Positions 51,938 to 60,021 of a stretch of DNA of 64,000 nucleotides are shown here, one piece after another (positions within the stretch are counted from its first letter, which is position 1; the number at the start of each line of letters is the position of its first letter). The position numbers and the translations under genes are program-made. This stretch comes from an uncultured Latescibacterota bacterium. GTDB lineage: Bacteria; Latescibacterota; UBA2968. The notes beneath the pieces are model-generated. The model was not told the origin of the DNA and did not search any database. It saw only the letters and a program-made list of their open reading frames with translations. The stretch covers positions 5,030,522-5,094,521 of the forward strand of contig OX638329.1 of NCBI GenBank assembly GCA_951812755.1. The letters are read 5' to 3'.

Positions 51938-53662
51938 TCACTTTGAAAGCGGGATTTTGCGAAGCGTTTCCCATTCCGTACGCAGATCCTTTAGCCAGAT
52001 AGGCAGCTTTCCAATACGCAAAACAAGTTGCGCCTCAAAAAGAGATTCTGGCTCAACTGGGCTACCGTTGGATTCCAAAACCTCAAGCGTATTTTCATTG
52101 AAAGTGACGGGATTGCCGTGAAATCCCACAACAATCGGATGCAAAAATCGGAGATACCCCTGCCAAAAATCGTAGCGCGCATCATCCCCCCCATGGTTGA
52201 AATTCCAAAACACAAGATGCCTGAGATGGTGGGGCGGAACGCCGGTACCGCTACTGCCAGACAACCTGCCATTATTCACACAGTCGTACAAATTGGCATA
52301 GCTGGGATCGGTCTTATGGATATCAAGGGGCTGGTCTGGAGCCATATCAAAACGATAGATCACATTGCCAGTTGAGCTATGGCTCATACCCACGCCATGA
52401 TGCTGGCCTCGAATCGCACGGGTGTTTCTCTGAGCATTGATAAGAGGGACCGTGCTATAAGGCGCCTGGCCTGCAATATCTTCGGACAGCCCAAACCATA
52501 TCCCGTAACTGCCCTGGCTGCTAAAAGAAGTATGGCCCTTATTCCCCGCTATTGTAACCTGATAAATCGCTACAGCAGCACTGGCAGTACATCTAAGTCC
52601 GCGATTGACATGCATTAAAGAGACGCGCCGAACCCAGGAATTGACACACCGGTTGAATGAGAGAAAACTCCAGCCCGAATTGTGAATGTCATTTTTGTGA
52701 TGGACAAATGACTCAAAGAACGAGCCGTGAAAACTGACGTCTTCAACACCGACTTCTTCGAGATGCGGCAAGGACTGCACCCGCCAATTATGCGCATGAT
52801 TCACACGGGTATGCAGGGGTTCATTGAGCCGAACCCGATTGCCCTGAATCTCGGCAATGCTGTGTTCTTCCCGTATGGTAATCCCCTCATCGAAAAGTAT
52901 TTTCCAGCGTCTTTCAGGCGAACGCGGGGCGAGGAACTCATTAATTGCTTCTCCCTCCTTAGTATTCATAGAGACCCAAATCCACTGACCTACTGAGAGC
53001 CTGGAAGCATTATTCACTGTAATCCAAAAAGTTTCTCGCTCCGCACTCTCTGTAATACGCGCTAAGGCAGAACGACTGAAGCTAACAGGCTCGAAATGGA
53101 ACATACGAGGCACATAACCGGGTCTATCGGGATCGGGGGCCATGTAATTGACCATTCGGATAATCGTGCCCCCCTTACGGCTGCCACTACCTCGCAAAAC
53201 AATATTGCTACTGTGGACATAGATAGGCTCATTGTAGCCAGCATCATTTTTATCCGCATCGGTATTGACGAGAAATTCACCTGGTGGGAAAAAGACAACG
53301 CCCTTGCCATTGGCCTCTGCTGCGGCAATAGCAGCCTGGATAGCCTTCTGGTCAGACAGATCATCACCGGGTATCGCACCATACTTTGTAACATCGAAAA
53401 TAGGATGCGCGACATCGGGAACTGGCTTGTTGAAGTAGTGATATCCCGCGTAGGAAAAATCGGGCAAAATGGGTTCTGCTCCATTCTCTTTTGCCTTCAC
53501 GAACTGCTGATAAGTAGTCGAGATGCGTGGAGTTCCCGCTGGAATGGCAACATCTCGATCCCCTTCTGAACCATCCAGATTCAGAGATGGTTGAATCAAC
53601 AGCACAATAACTGCAAAGGTCCAAACACATGTGAAACGCACGCGATGTGGCAATTCAGACAT
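51938..53662 (-). CDS. Secreted pectate-lyase-3-type parallel beta-helix protein
   Basis: A 574-residue protein with a signal peptide (FTCVWTFAVIVLLIQPSLNL). The fold signature FDVTKYGAIPGDDLSDQKAI near 92 and KGVVFFPPGEFLVNTD near 128 is followed by beta-helix turns such as VEDVSFHGSFFESFVHH, NSWVRRVSLMHVNRGLR and VAIYQVTIAGNKGHTSF. From about residue 60 it is homologous to the C-terminal domain of the giant protein (for example FSYAGYHYF, SSNIVLRGSGSR, LRTEWETLRKIPLSK). A GGGAGAG ribosome site precedes the ATG. Catalytic type is unknown. It lies between the propeller regulator and the DUF1961-like gene. Confidence 0.88.
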   Translation of the reverse strand: MSELPHRVRFTCVWTFAVIVLLIQPSLNLDGSEGDRDVAIPAGTPRISTTYQQFVKAKENGAEPILPDFSYAGYHYFNKPVPDVAHPIFDVTKYGAIPGDDLSDQKAIQAAIAAAEANGKGVVFFPPGEFLVNTDADKNDAGYNEPIYVHSSNIVLRGSGSRKGGTIIRMVNYMAPDPDRPGYVPRMFHFEPVSFSRSALARITESAERETFWITVNNASRLSVGQWIWVSMNTKEGEAINEFLAPRSPERRWKILFDEGITIREEHSIAEIQGNRVRLNEPLHTRVNHAHNWRVQSLPHLEEVGVEDVSFHGSFFESFVHHKNDIHNSGWSFLSFNRCVNSWVRRVSLMHVNRGLRCTASAAVAIYQVTIAGNKGHTSFSSQGSYGIWFGLSEDIAGQAPYSTVPLINAQRNTRAIRGQHHGVGMSHSSTGNVIYRFDMAPDQPLDIHKTDPSYANLYDCVNNGRLSGSSGTGVPPHHLRHLVFWNFNHGGDDARYDFWQGYLRFLHPIVVGFHGNPVTFNENTLEVLESNGSPVEPESLFEAQLVLRIGKLPIWLKDLRTEWETLRKIPLSK

Positions 53663-53775
53663 ATTGTACTCTCCCGAAGATAAAATCAGCCATCAATCTA
53701 CGTCCAAGGCGATGCTCTCTGGAACATCCAATCCCGTACCCACAAGATACCAGGTGCCATTGTATAATATCAAAA

Positions 53776-53810
53776 AAACAAAAAGCTCTGGCAAAACACC
53801 AGAGCTTTTT
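53776..53810 (-). terminator. Terminator downstream of the regulator gene
   Basis: AAAAAGCTCTGG (53780-53791), loop CAAAACA, CCAGAGCTTTTT (53799-53810), with an extended T-rich tail on the minus strand. It separates regulator and beta-helix transcripts. Confidence 0.85.
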
Positions 53811-53932
53811 CTGTTCCAATTGTATAGAAATCGCGACTATTTGGTCAAAGTAGCTCACTCATCGCAACCAACATCACCAGATCCTTTTCACTCCATCCCC
53901 GATTAGGGACGTTCAATACCCAACTTTTCATC

Positions 53933-53952
53933 ATGGACGACCTATCGTCCAT
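53933..53952. promoter_or_regulatory. Inverted-repeat site, candidate binding site of the propeller regulator
   Basis: ATGGACGA-CCTA-TCGTCCAT. The same half-sites with the same 4-base spacing occur at 57446-57465 upstream of the regulator. This copy lies about 270 bases upstream of the beta-helix gene start. The rest of 53811-54041 contains no gene. Confidence 0.55.
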
Positions 53953-54041
53953 TAAATAGTCAATCTGGCTTCTTTGATCCCGTTATATGTAGCGTTTTAC
54001 AATAAAAGTCTCTATACCGTCTTAAAGGTGATATATCGCTC

Positions 54042-57000
54042 TTATAAAGAGCGTCTAATACCTAATTTCTGCATTCGGCTGTACAGAGTAGAAGGCGGCA
54101 ATTCCAGCCGCGCCGCCGCGCCCTCGTTTCCCTTGACCTTCCAGTTGGTGATTTTGAGTACTTCAAGGATATAGAGACGTTCAAATTCATTCAAAGACAC
54201 GATTTCGCGATCTTGAGAATCCGATAAGGAAGTCCACACCAGGTCCAGAGCAGCGCCTGGGATTCGCGAACGATACGATCCAAGATCCTCCAATACAATT
54301 TGAGAACCCTGACACACGGTTACGGCTCGCTGGATGGTATGCTCAAGTTCCCGCACATTCCCAGGCCAATCGTAGGTTTGCAACACCTCGATAACCTCTC
54401 GCGTCAAGGGAGCTATTTGCTTGCCTATATGCGCCGCCATGCGATTCTTGAAAAACTCGGTCAGATCCGGTATGTCCTCCTTGCGCTCGCGCAAAGGTGG
54501 CAAATAGAGCGGAAAGCCATAGATGCGATAATACAGATCCTCGCGAAAAGCACCTGCACGGACCATCTCCTCAAGGTTGCGATTCGTCGATGCCACAATC
54601 CGCGTCTGTGCCGTCAGTATCTCGCTACCACCAACGCGCTCATACGTGCCTTCTTCCAGCAAGCGCAACAGTTTGGCCTGCGTTTCCAGGGTCATATCGC
54701 CTATCTCATCCAAAAAGAGCGTGCCATCTTTGGCCAGTTCCACTTTGCCCAGCCTGCGAGAAACTGCGCTGGCAAAAGCTCCTTTCTCGTGACCAAACAG
54801 TTCACTATCAATTAGCGTTTCAGGCAGTGCACCGCAGTTGACCTGTATAAAAGGACCATCGCTATGGGTACTCTGTTCGTGTAATACCCGCGCAGCCAGT
54901 CCCTTGCCTACCCCCGTCTCGCCCAGAATCAGCACGGACAGATCAGTTGATGCCACCTCCATCAGTTTGGTCTGAAACTGGTGCAAAGCCTTGCTCCGCC
55001 CGATAAATTCATTGCCTTCCTGGTTGTTGAGTGCCGCTGTCAGAGCTTCAATACGCAAGTCCGGCTCTACTGAGATTTGCACCTGCGCCATCTCTGAGTA
55101 ATTGAGGTCGCGATCTATCGCTCTGACCTGAAAGGTGTAATCGCCTGGTGGCAAATCCCGGTAATGCGCCCGCATCTCTCGGGTTGCTGACTGCCAGTCG
55201 GGGTCGTAGCCCTTCAGGCGATAAACATAGAGCATGTCATCGGGATGAGTGGAAAAACTCAGACCCTTATACACGAAAATCACCTGCTGATCCGTCGTAG
55301 ATACAATGCCTTCTTCGAAGTTGTCATAGACCTGATTGGCGACAACTTGAATCAGGCGAACCATGGGTGGAATTTGTCGCAGACGGTAGCGTACTATGCC
55401 CCCTCCGGCGGTGCCAAACCAAAAAGTCCCGTCGCGATCTTCAAGTATCTGAAGAACCGGTCCTATATGCGGTGACTTGATGGTCTGGAAAAGCTGACCA
55501 TCGTAGTGAGCCACGCCCCCGTCTGTACCGATCCAGAGGTGGCCTTGCCGATCCTCGAACAAGCAACGGATGTAGTTGCTCGGCAGACCGTCTTCAGTCG
55601 TGAACGTTTGGAAGATCCTGCCATCAAAGCGGCAAAGACCGCCCTGAGTAGCGACCCACAGGTTTCCAGCCCGGTCTAATAGCAGATCAGTGACCCTTTG
55701 GTCTATCAGCCTATCTTCCATCCCATAAAATTTAAGACCCTCTTCGGGATACCAACGCGCGAAACTCTTGTAGTTATCGGAGAAACTTTGATTAGCGAGA
55801 TGAAAATAGACCTCTCTATTGCGCCCGACAATCACAGTGCCAATACGGCTAAAAGTATCTTGTCGCTCATCCTCTACAAAAATGGTTTGAAACGCCTCGT
55901 CTTGCTGATAAATAAGCTTCAATGGGCTGGTAAGAAAGTCCTCTTTTCTTTTTTTAGAGCCGTTTTCCCAATGACCGAGCAACAATTGCCCCTGCCAATC
56001 CTGGGCAATTGCACAAACACTACTTTCGCCTAAACCTGCGATTGTTTCTATTTTTTCAAACTTTTGTCCATCGTAGCAGAACAGGCCATTGCGGCCACCA
56101 AACCACAGGTACCCCTCGTGGTCCTCGTAGATGGCGAAACAGTTGTTGATATCAAAACTCTGCTCGGCACCTGCAAATGAAAGGTGCTTACCATTGAAGC
56201 GAAAGACGCTTTGGGTCAGATCGTTGGAAATAGGAGACACATACCCAATCCATATATCACCTCGACTGTCTTGCACCATCTGCGAGATCTCAACCAGGTC
56301 TTTAGATACTCCTGCACTCAGGTCGAAAACGCTGATACTATGCGCGTCGTAAAGTCCAATGCCGCCCCAGGTGGCGAACCAAAACTGATGCTCGCGGTCA
56401 TGGAGCACAGCTTTGACTTCGGGATGGGGCAAGCCATCGTCAGGGGTAAACCCGCTGAACCCGTCACCGTCCTGGTACAATACCCTGTCCGAGGTGCAGA
56501 GCCACATTCGGCCTTCCCTATCGCACTGAATTCTTCGCAGCCAATTCAAATCTACCCGAACAGACTGGAAGGCACCATCTGCATAGTACCAGAGACCATC
56601 GCGACGGTGATGCCGACCGATCCATACCTTGCCGGTATGGTCCTTGCCGACGATATAGCTGGTATAGTCTTGGGGAAACCCCTCCTCCTCTTCGTAGCGA
56701 TGGAAAGATGTACCGTCGAAACGAATGAGGTAGTCAAAGCCAAACCACAGATGGCCTTCCATATCCTGGGTGATGCCCCAACAAAAGGTTGGCCACTCAG
56801 GAGAAGGAGGCTGCTGGTAGTGCTGGAGATAGAGCGGAATCAAATCGTGGAAAGCCGTGCCGTCGTAATATCCCAGAGTGCGGTGCCCACCAAACCATAT
56901 ACGGCTCTCATTGTCTTCGTAGATGAACTGCACTGCTCGGCCTGCAATCCCCTCGTCTTCCAAATGGTGGAAATTTGCCCCGTCGTACCAGCAGACACCA

Positions 57001-57251
57001 TCTGTTGTACCGAACCACAATCGCTCTTGACTATCATTGCAAATAAAAAAAATCTGGTCGTGAACAAGACCGTCGCGTCGCGTAAAATTCTGAAACTCGT
57101 CCCCGTCGAAGCGACTAACACCGTTGCCCCAAGAGGCGAACCAGAGATAGCCTTCACCATCCTCCGCAATGTGTTCAATGCGCATCCCGGCCAGGCCATT
57201 GTACGGGGAATAAGTCCGCCAGGTGCCCGTGCGGTCAAGTGGCTTGATCAT
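54042..57251 (-). CDS. Beta-propeller/Y_Y_Y sensor fused to NtrC-type AAA+ activator with Fis HTH
   Basis: A one-component regulator of 1069 residues from ATG 57251, which has AAGG eight bases upstream; the frame also opens at TTG 57308. Residues about 10-640 are two-component-regulator propeller repeats (GEGYLWFASWGNGVSRFDGD, RAGNLWVATQGGLCRFDG). A Y_Y_Y domain follows (YVYRLKGYDPDW, RDLPPGDYTFQVRAID; about 665-720). The AAA+ domain (about 735-965) has Walker A GETGVGKG and Walker B GTLFLDEIGDM, and the Fis-type HTH is GNEGAAARLELPPSTLYSRM. No membrane segment or signal peptide is seen, and there is no kinase. The sigma-54 contact loop reads GAFASA instead of GAFTGA. The likely target is the beta-helix operon downstream. 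Confidence 0.9.
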   Translation of the reverse strand: MIKPLDRTGTWRTYSPYNGLAGMRIEHIAEDGEGYLWFASWGNGVSRFDGDEFQNFTRRDGLVHDQIFFICNDSQERLWFGTTDGVCWYDGANFHHLEDEGIAGRAVQFIYEDNESRIWFGGHRTLGYYDGTAFHDLIPLYLQHYQQPPSPEWPTFCWGITQDMEGHLWFGFDYLIRFDGTSFHRYEEEEGFPQDYTSYIVGKDHTGKVWIGRHHRRDGLWYYADGAFQSVRVDLNWLRRIQCDREGRMWLCTSDRVLYQDGDGFSGFTPDDGLPHPEVKAVLHDREHQFWFATWGGIGLYDAHSISVFDLSAGVSKDLVEISQMVQDSRGDIWIGYVSPISNDLTQSVFRFNGKHLSFAGAEQSFDINNCFAIYEDHEGYLWFGGRNGLFCYDGQKFEKIETIAGLGESSVCAIAQDWQGQLLLGHWENGSKKRKEDFLTSPLKLIYQQDEAFQTIFVEDERQDTFSRIGTVIVGRNREVYFHLANQSFSDNYKSFARWYPEEGLKFYGMEDRLIDQRVTDLLLDRAGNLWVATQGGLCRFDGRIFQTFTTEDGLPSNYIRCLFEDRQGHLWIGTDGGVAHYDGQLFQTIKSPHIGPVLQILEDRDGTFWFGTAGGGIVRYRLRQIPPMVRLIQVVANQVYDNFEEGIVSTTDQQVIFVYKGLSFSTHPDDMLYVYRLKGYDPDWQSATREMRAHYRDLPPGDYTFQVRAIDRDLNYSEMAQVQISVEPDLRIEALTAALNNQEGNEFIGRSKALHQFQTKLMEVASTDLSVLILGETGVGKGLAARVLHEQSTHSDGPFIQVNCGALPETLIDSELFGHEKGAFASAVSRRLGKVELAKDGTLFLDEIGDMTLETQAKLLRLLEEGTYERVGGSEILTAQTRIVASTNRNLEEMVRAGAFREDLYYRIYGFPLYLPPLRERKEDIPDLTEFFKNRMAAHIGKQIAPLTREVIEVLQTYDWPGNVRELEHTIQRAVTVCQGSQIVLEDLGSYRSRIPGAALDLVWTSLSDSQDREIVSLNEFERLYILEVLKITNWKVKGNEGAAARLELPPSTLYSRMQKLGIRRSL

Positions 57252-57440
57252 AAAAAAGAACCTTGTGATATGGATGAAAGAAAACCAGATAGGCTCAACT
57301 ATGTTCAAGACAGGCTTATTATTATCTGAGCCAAATTACATCTACAATATATGTGCCAATATAAATTTATTCAAGTAATTATATTTTCTAAGATATTATT
57401 TTTAATTGAGATATAACAATAAAAAACCAGACTAAATTTA

Positions 57441-57470
57441 CATGATTGGACGATATATCGTCCAATCATG
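57441..57470. promoter_or_regulatory. 30-base perfect palindrome upstream of the propeller regulator
   Basis: The half-site CATGATTGGACGATA is mirrored without a spacer. The core TTGGACGA-TATA-TCGTCCAA matches the site at 53933-53952. It lies about 190 bases upstream of the regulator start, a usual distance for an enhancer-type activator site. The surrounding 57309-57510 stretch is A+T-rich and holds no gene. Confidence 0.65.
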
Positions 57471-57515
57471 TAATGACTCTGAATTATATTTTGATTATTA
57501 TCAAATTCTTAAAAC

Positions 57516-57559
57516 AATAAGGGCGATATATAAACTTGAGACTATATACCGCCCTTATT
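57516..57559. terminator. Terminator after the aminotransferase unit
   Basis: AATAAGGGCGATATA (57516-57530) pairs with TATACCGCCCTTATT (57545-57559) with one mismatch. It lies just downstream (minus strand) of the 23-codon frame that follows the aminotransferase gene. Confidence 0.65.
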
Positions 57560-57578
57560 AAAAATATTTCTGACTCGT

Positions 57579-57650
57579 TCACGCAACGCCCCAGCCGGGA
57601 TATTTATCCGGATCGGCAAACTCCTGCCCCACATTCATATCCATCGTCAT
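57579..57650 (-). CDS. Putative 23-residue peptide coupled to the aminotransferase gene
   Basis: The ATG overlaps the aminotransferase stop codon (ATGA at 57650-57647) and has AAAGGAG directly upstream, inside the larger gene. The product is MTMDMNVGQEFADPDKYPGW followed by GVA. A terminator begins 20 bases after its stop. The overlap and ribosome site are convincing, but so short a frame may be chance. Function unknown. Confidence 0.35.
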   Translation of the reverse strand: MTMDMNVGQEFADPDKYPGWGVA

Positions 57651-58933
57651 ATCTCCTTTGCCACATCGGCAACCGCTTCAATCGTCGTATCGATCACGTC
57701 ATCTGTATGCGCTGTCGATAAAAACCACGCGCCTCGCTCCAGCGCGCGCACGCCTTTGTAATGAAGTGCCTCTGTAAATTTGATGTACTGCTCGCGATCG
57801 GCTTGAAGCGAACTCCGATAATCGACAACCGGAGCATCAACACCAAAGCCCACGTGAAAAATCTGCGGGAAACCCGCAACCCTGGCTTGAACACCATCAT
57901 CTCTTAGTGTGCGCGCAATGCCTTCCATAAGCCGATTGCCCCGCGCATTGAGCACATCAAACGTCTCTTTTTTGCCCAACTCCGTCAGCGTAGCGATCAC
58001 CGCAGCCATGGAAGCGGGTTGCGCATTATAAGTGCCTCCGTGCATTACATCCGCGACGAGCATATCCATCAAATCGCCCCGCCCGGCCAAACACGAAACC
58101 GGAAACCCATTGGCTATCGCCTTGCCAAACGTCGCCAGATCGGGCGTCACCCCAAAGTATTGCTGCGCGCCGCCAGGCGCCACGCGAAACCCCGTAATCA
58201 CCTCGTCAAAAATGAGCATCGTTCCCGTATCAGTACACACCTCTCGAACCCCTTCCAAATAGCCTTCAGCGGGAAAAATCGCGCTGGTATTGCACATCAC
58301 AGGCTCCATAATAACAGCGGCAATATCCCCGCGTTGCAGACGCGCACGCAGAAGCTCCAGATTATTCCAGGGAAGCACCTCAGTGTGCCGACCCGCCAAT
58401 AGGTCTTGTCCTGCACTGGCGGGAATGGGGATGGGCGCGTCAACCGGGCCATACTGATCAGACGAGGGCCCGACAGACCACAGCACATTGTCAAACCAGC
58501 CGTGATAATGCCCCTCAAATTTGATCGCAATTAACCGCTCTGTAGCCGCGCGTGCCAGGCGCAAAGCCGCTTGCACCACTTCGCTACCCGTGCAGTTAAA
58601 GCGCACCCGCTCCGCGCACGGCACCATATCGCAAACCATCCTGGCTGCTTCTTGCTCTACTGCTGTCTGTCCGGCAAAAAGAATGCCCGACTTGAGCTGT
58701 TCCCGAACAGCAGACAGCACGGGTTCCGGATCGTGCCCGAGAATCATCGGCCCCATGCCCAGATAATAATCGATCAACCGATTGCCATCCACATCGTAGA
58801 GATACGGCCCTTCGCCCCGTTCAAAAACCAGAGGCGTGGGAACCATCCCCAGCCGAAAATTGCTGTTCACACCGCCCGGCAAATAGCGCGAGGCTTCGGC
58901 GATCAAACGCCTGGATTTTTTAAACTTTTTCAT
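57647..58933 (-). CDS. Class III aminotransferase, glutamate-1-semialdehyde aminomutase-like
   Basis: PLP enzyme of 428 residues. N-terminal LPGGVNSNFRLGMVPTP and DVDGNRLIDYYLGMGPMILG match the HemL group. The cofactor loop is NCTGSEVVQAALRLARAAT, the Asp that pairs with the pyridine nitrogen is in LIFDEVITGFR, and the Schiff-base Lys is in TFGKAIANGFP. No haem genes are near, and many HemL-like proteins in such genomes transaminate other substrates, so the hemL name is withheld. A 23-codon frame overlaps its stop. The glycosyltransferase gene lies upstream on the same strand across a repeat-filled gap of 87 bases. Confidence 0.88.
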   Translation of the reverse strand: MKKFKKSRRLIAEASRYLPGGVNSNFRLGMVPTPLVFERGEGPYLYDVDGNRLIDYYLGMGPMILGHDPEPVLSAVREQLKSGILFAGQTAVEQEAARMVCDMVPCAERVRFNCTGSEVVQAALRLARAATERLIAIKFEGHYHGWFDNVLWSVGPSSDQYGPVDAPIPIPASAGQDLLAGRHTEVLPWNNLELLRARLQRGDIAAVIMEPVMCNTSAIFPAEGYLEGVREVCTDTGTMLIFDEVITGFRVAPGGAQQYFGVTPDLATFGKAIANGFPVSCLAGRGDLMDMLVADVMHGGTYNAQPASMAAVIATLTELGKKETFDVLNARGNRLMEGIARTLRDDGVQARVAGFPQIFHVGFGVDAPVVDYRSSLQADREQYIKFTEALHYKGVRALERGAWFLSTAHTDDVIDTTIEAVADVAKEI

Positions 58934-58969
58934 GTAATCCCCAAATTTTTACAGCGATCAGCTTATCCC

Positions 58970-59083
58970 ATCCATCCTTTTATCCTGTACAGCCTGATCC
59001 GCTTTCATCCTGTTCATCCTTCAATCCTGAAACCCCTGATCGCTTTCATCCTGTTCATCCTTCAATCCTGAAAATCCTGATCC
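58970..59083. repeat. 41-base tandem repeat running into the glycosyltransferase gene
   Basis: GCTTTCATCCTGTTCATCCT and the following TCAATCCTGAAA start at 59001 and again at 59042, a 41-base period, with a partial unit before 59000. The repeat supplies the last codons and stop of the glycosyltransferase gene and fills the gap to the aminotransferase gene. Confidence 0.8.
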
Positions 59084-60019
59084 GAGCTCCATAAATCGCA
59101 CACGCGAGGAAACATCTTCGAGAAGGGCGCGGTTGGTGGCGATGAGATCGGCGACAATACCGGTGAGAAACATCTGAAATCCAGCGAGCAAGAGGATAGC
59201 GGCGAGGATAAGCGATTGAATGTGGAGCTCGCCTTCGTCGGTAAAAAAGAAAAAATAGAGAAATCGGAGACCGATTAACGTGCCAAAAGCGAATACAACA
59301 GCACCAAAAGCTGAAAAAATGCGAAGTGCTTTGTAGCGTGCGTAAGTCCGCAGACTAATCATACCCGACTTAAAAACAAATACGCCCGGATTTTTGAAGA
59401 GGCGCGATTCGCGCGTTTTGGGATTTGTGCGAATGGACACAGTTTCGACAGCAAGACGGTCTTGACCCGCTTGCACAACGTGCTCCGCAGTGTGATCAAA
59501 ATCCGTGAACATCGACAAACGCAGGGCGGCATCTCGTGAATAGGCGCGAAAACCACTGGCGACATCGGGCACCTCAATATGGGCGAGGCGACTGATGACG
59601 CGGCTGCCCAAACGCTGTAACCATCGCTTAATAAAAGAAAAGTGGCCGATGCCACCTGTCTGCCGGTCTCCAATCACAATATGAGCACGCTTTTCGAGAA
59701 TGGGCTGAACGAGTATGACTATATCGGGGCCATAATACTGGTTATCCCCATCGGTATTGACAATAATATCAGCACCGAGTTTGAGGCAAGTGTCAAAACC
59801 CGCTTTGAATGCATGACCCAGGCCGCGATTTTGGGGGAATCTGACAATATGATCCACACCGAGACCGCGCGCGACTTCAGATGTGCGATCCGTAGAACCA
59901 TCGTCAATGACCAGAATCTCGACTTTATCAATACCGGGAACTTCACGCGGAATATCGTTAACCGTAGCGGGCAGGGTTTCTTCTTCGTTGAGGCAGGGGA
60001 TCTGGACAATTAGTTTCAT
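59021..60019 (-). CDS. Family 2 glycosyltransferase with C-terminal membrane helices (DPM1/GtrB-like)
   Basis: A 332-residue protein. The GT-A domain has VQIPCLNEEETLP, LVIDDGSTDRT and VNTDGDNQYYGPDI with the metal-binding DGD. DVASGFRAYSRDAAL is typical of polyprenyl-phosphate sugar transferases. Two membrane helices follow near 240-300 (FSAFGAVVFAFGTLIGL; SLILAAILLLAGFQMFLTGI). It likely loads a sugar on a lipid carrier at the inner membrane. The last 20 or so residues (SGFSGLKDEQDESDQGFQD) are encoded by the 41-base repeat, so the native C-terminus was probably replaced. It starts two bases after herA. Confidence 0.88.
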   Translation of the reverse strand: MKLIVQIPCLNEEETLPATVNDIPREVPGIDKVEILVIDDGSTDRTSEVARGLGVDHIVRFPQNRGLGHAFKAGFDTCLKLGADIIVNTDGDNQYYGPDIVILVQPILEKRAHIVIGDRQTGGIGHFSFIKRWLQRLGSRVISRLAHIEVPDVASGFRAYSRDAALRLSMFTDFDHTAEHVVQAGQDRLAVETVSIRTNPKTRESRLFKNPGVFVFKSGMISLRTYARYKALRIFSAFGAVVFAFGTLIGLRFLYFFFFTDEGELHIQSLILAAILLLAGFQMFLTGIVADLIATNRALLEDVSSRVRFMELGSGFSGLKDEQDESDQGFQD

Positions 60020-60021
60020 TT

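Noticed and set aside
53735-53760. Sigma-54-type promoter (TGGCAC on the minus strand) upstream of the beta-helix gene
   Set aside because: The -24-like TGGCAC is present but no GC element lies at the required spacing; the nearest TTGT is three bases too far.
54037-54053. CGCTCTT-ATA-AAGAGCG palindrome at the end of the regulator gene
   Set aside because: It overlaps the last codons and stop; there is no T-run directly after, and a proper terminator exists at 53780-53810, so it was not listed separately.
56184-57329. 381-codon open frame on the plus strand
   Set aside because: It is antisense to the propeller regulator, whose domain content is clear; the antisense translation shows no family features.
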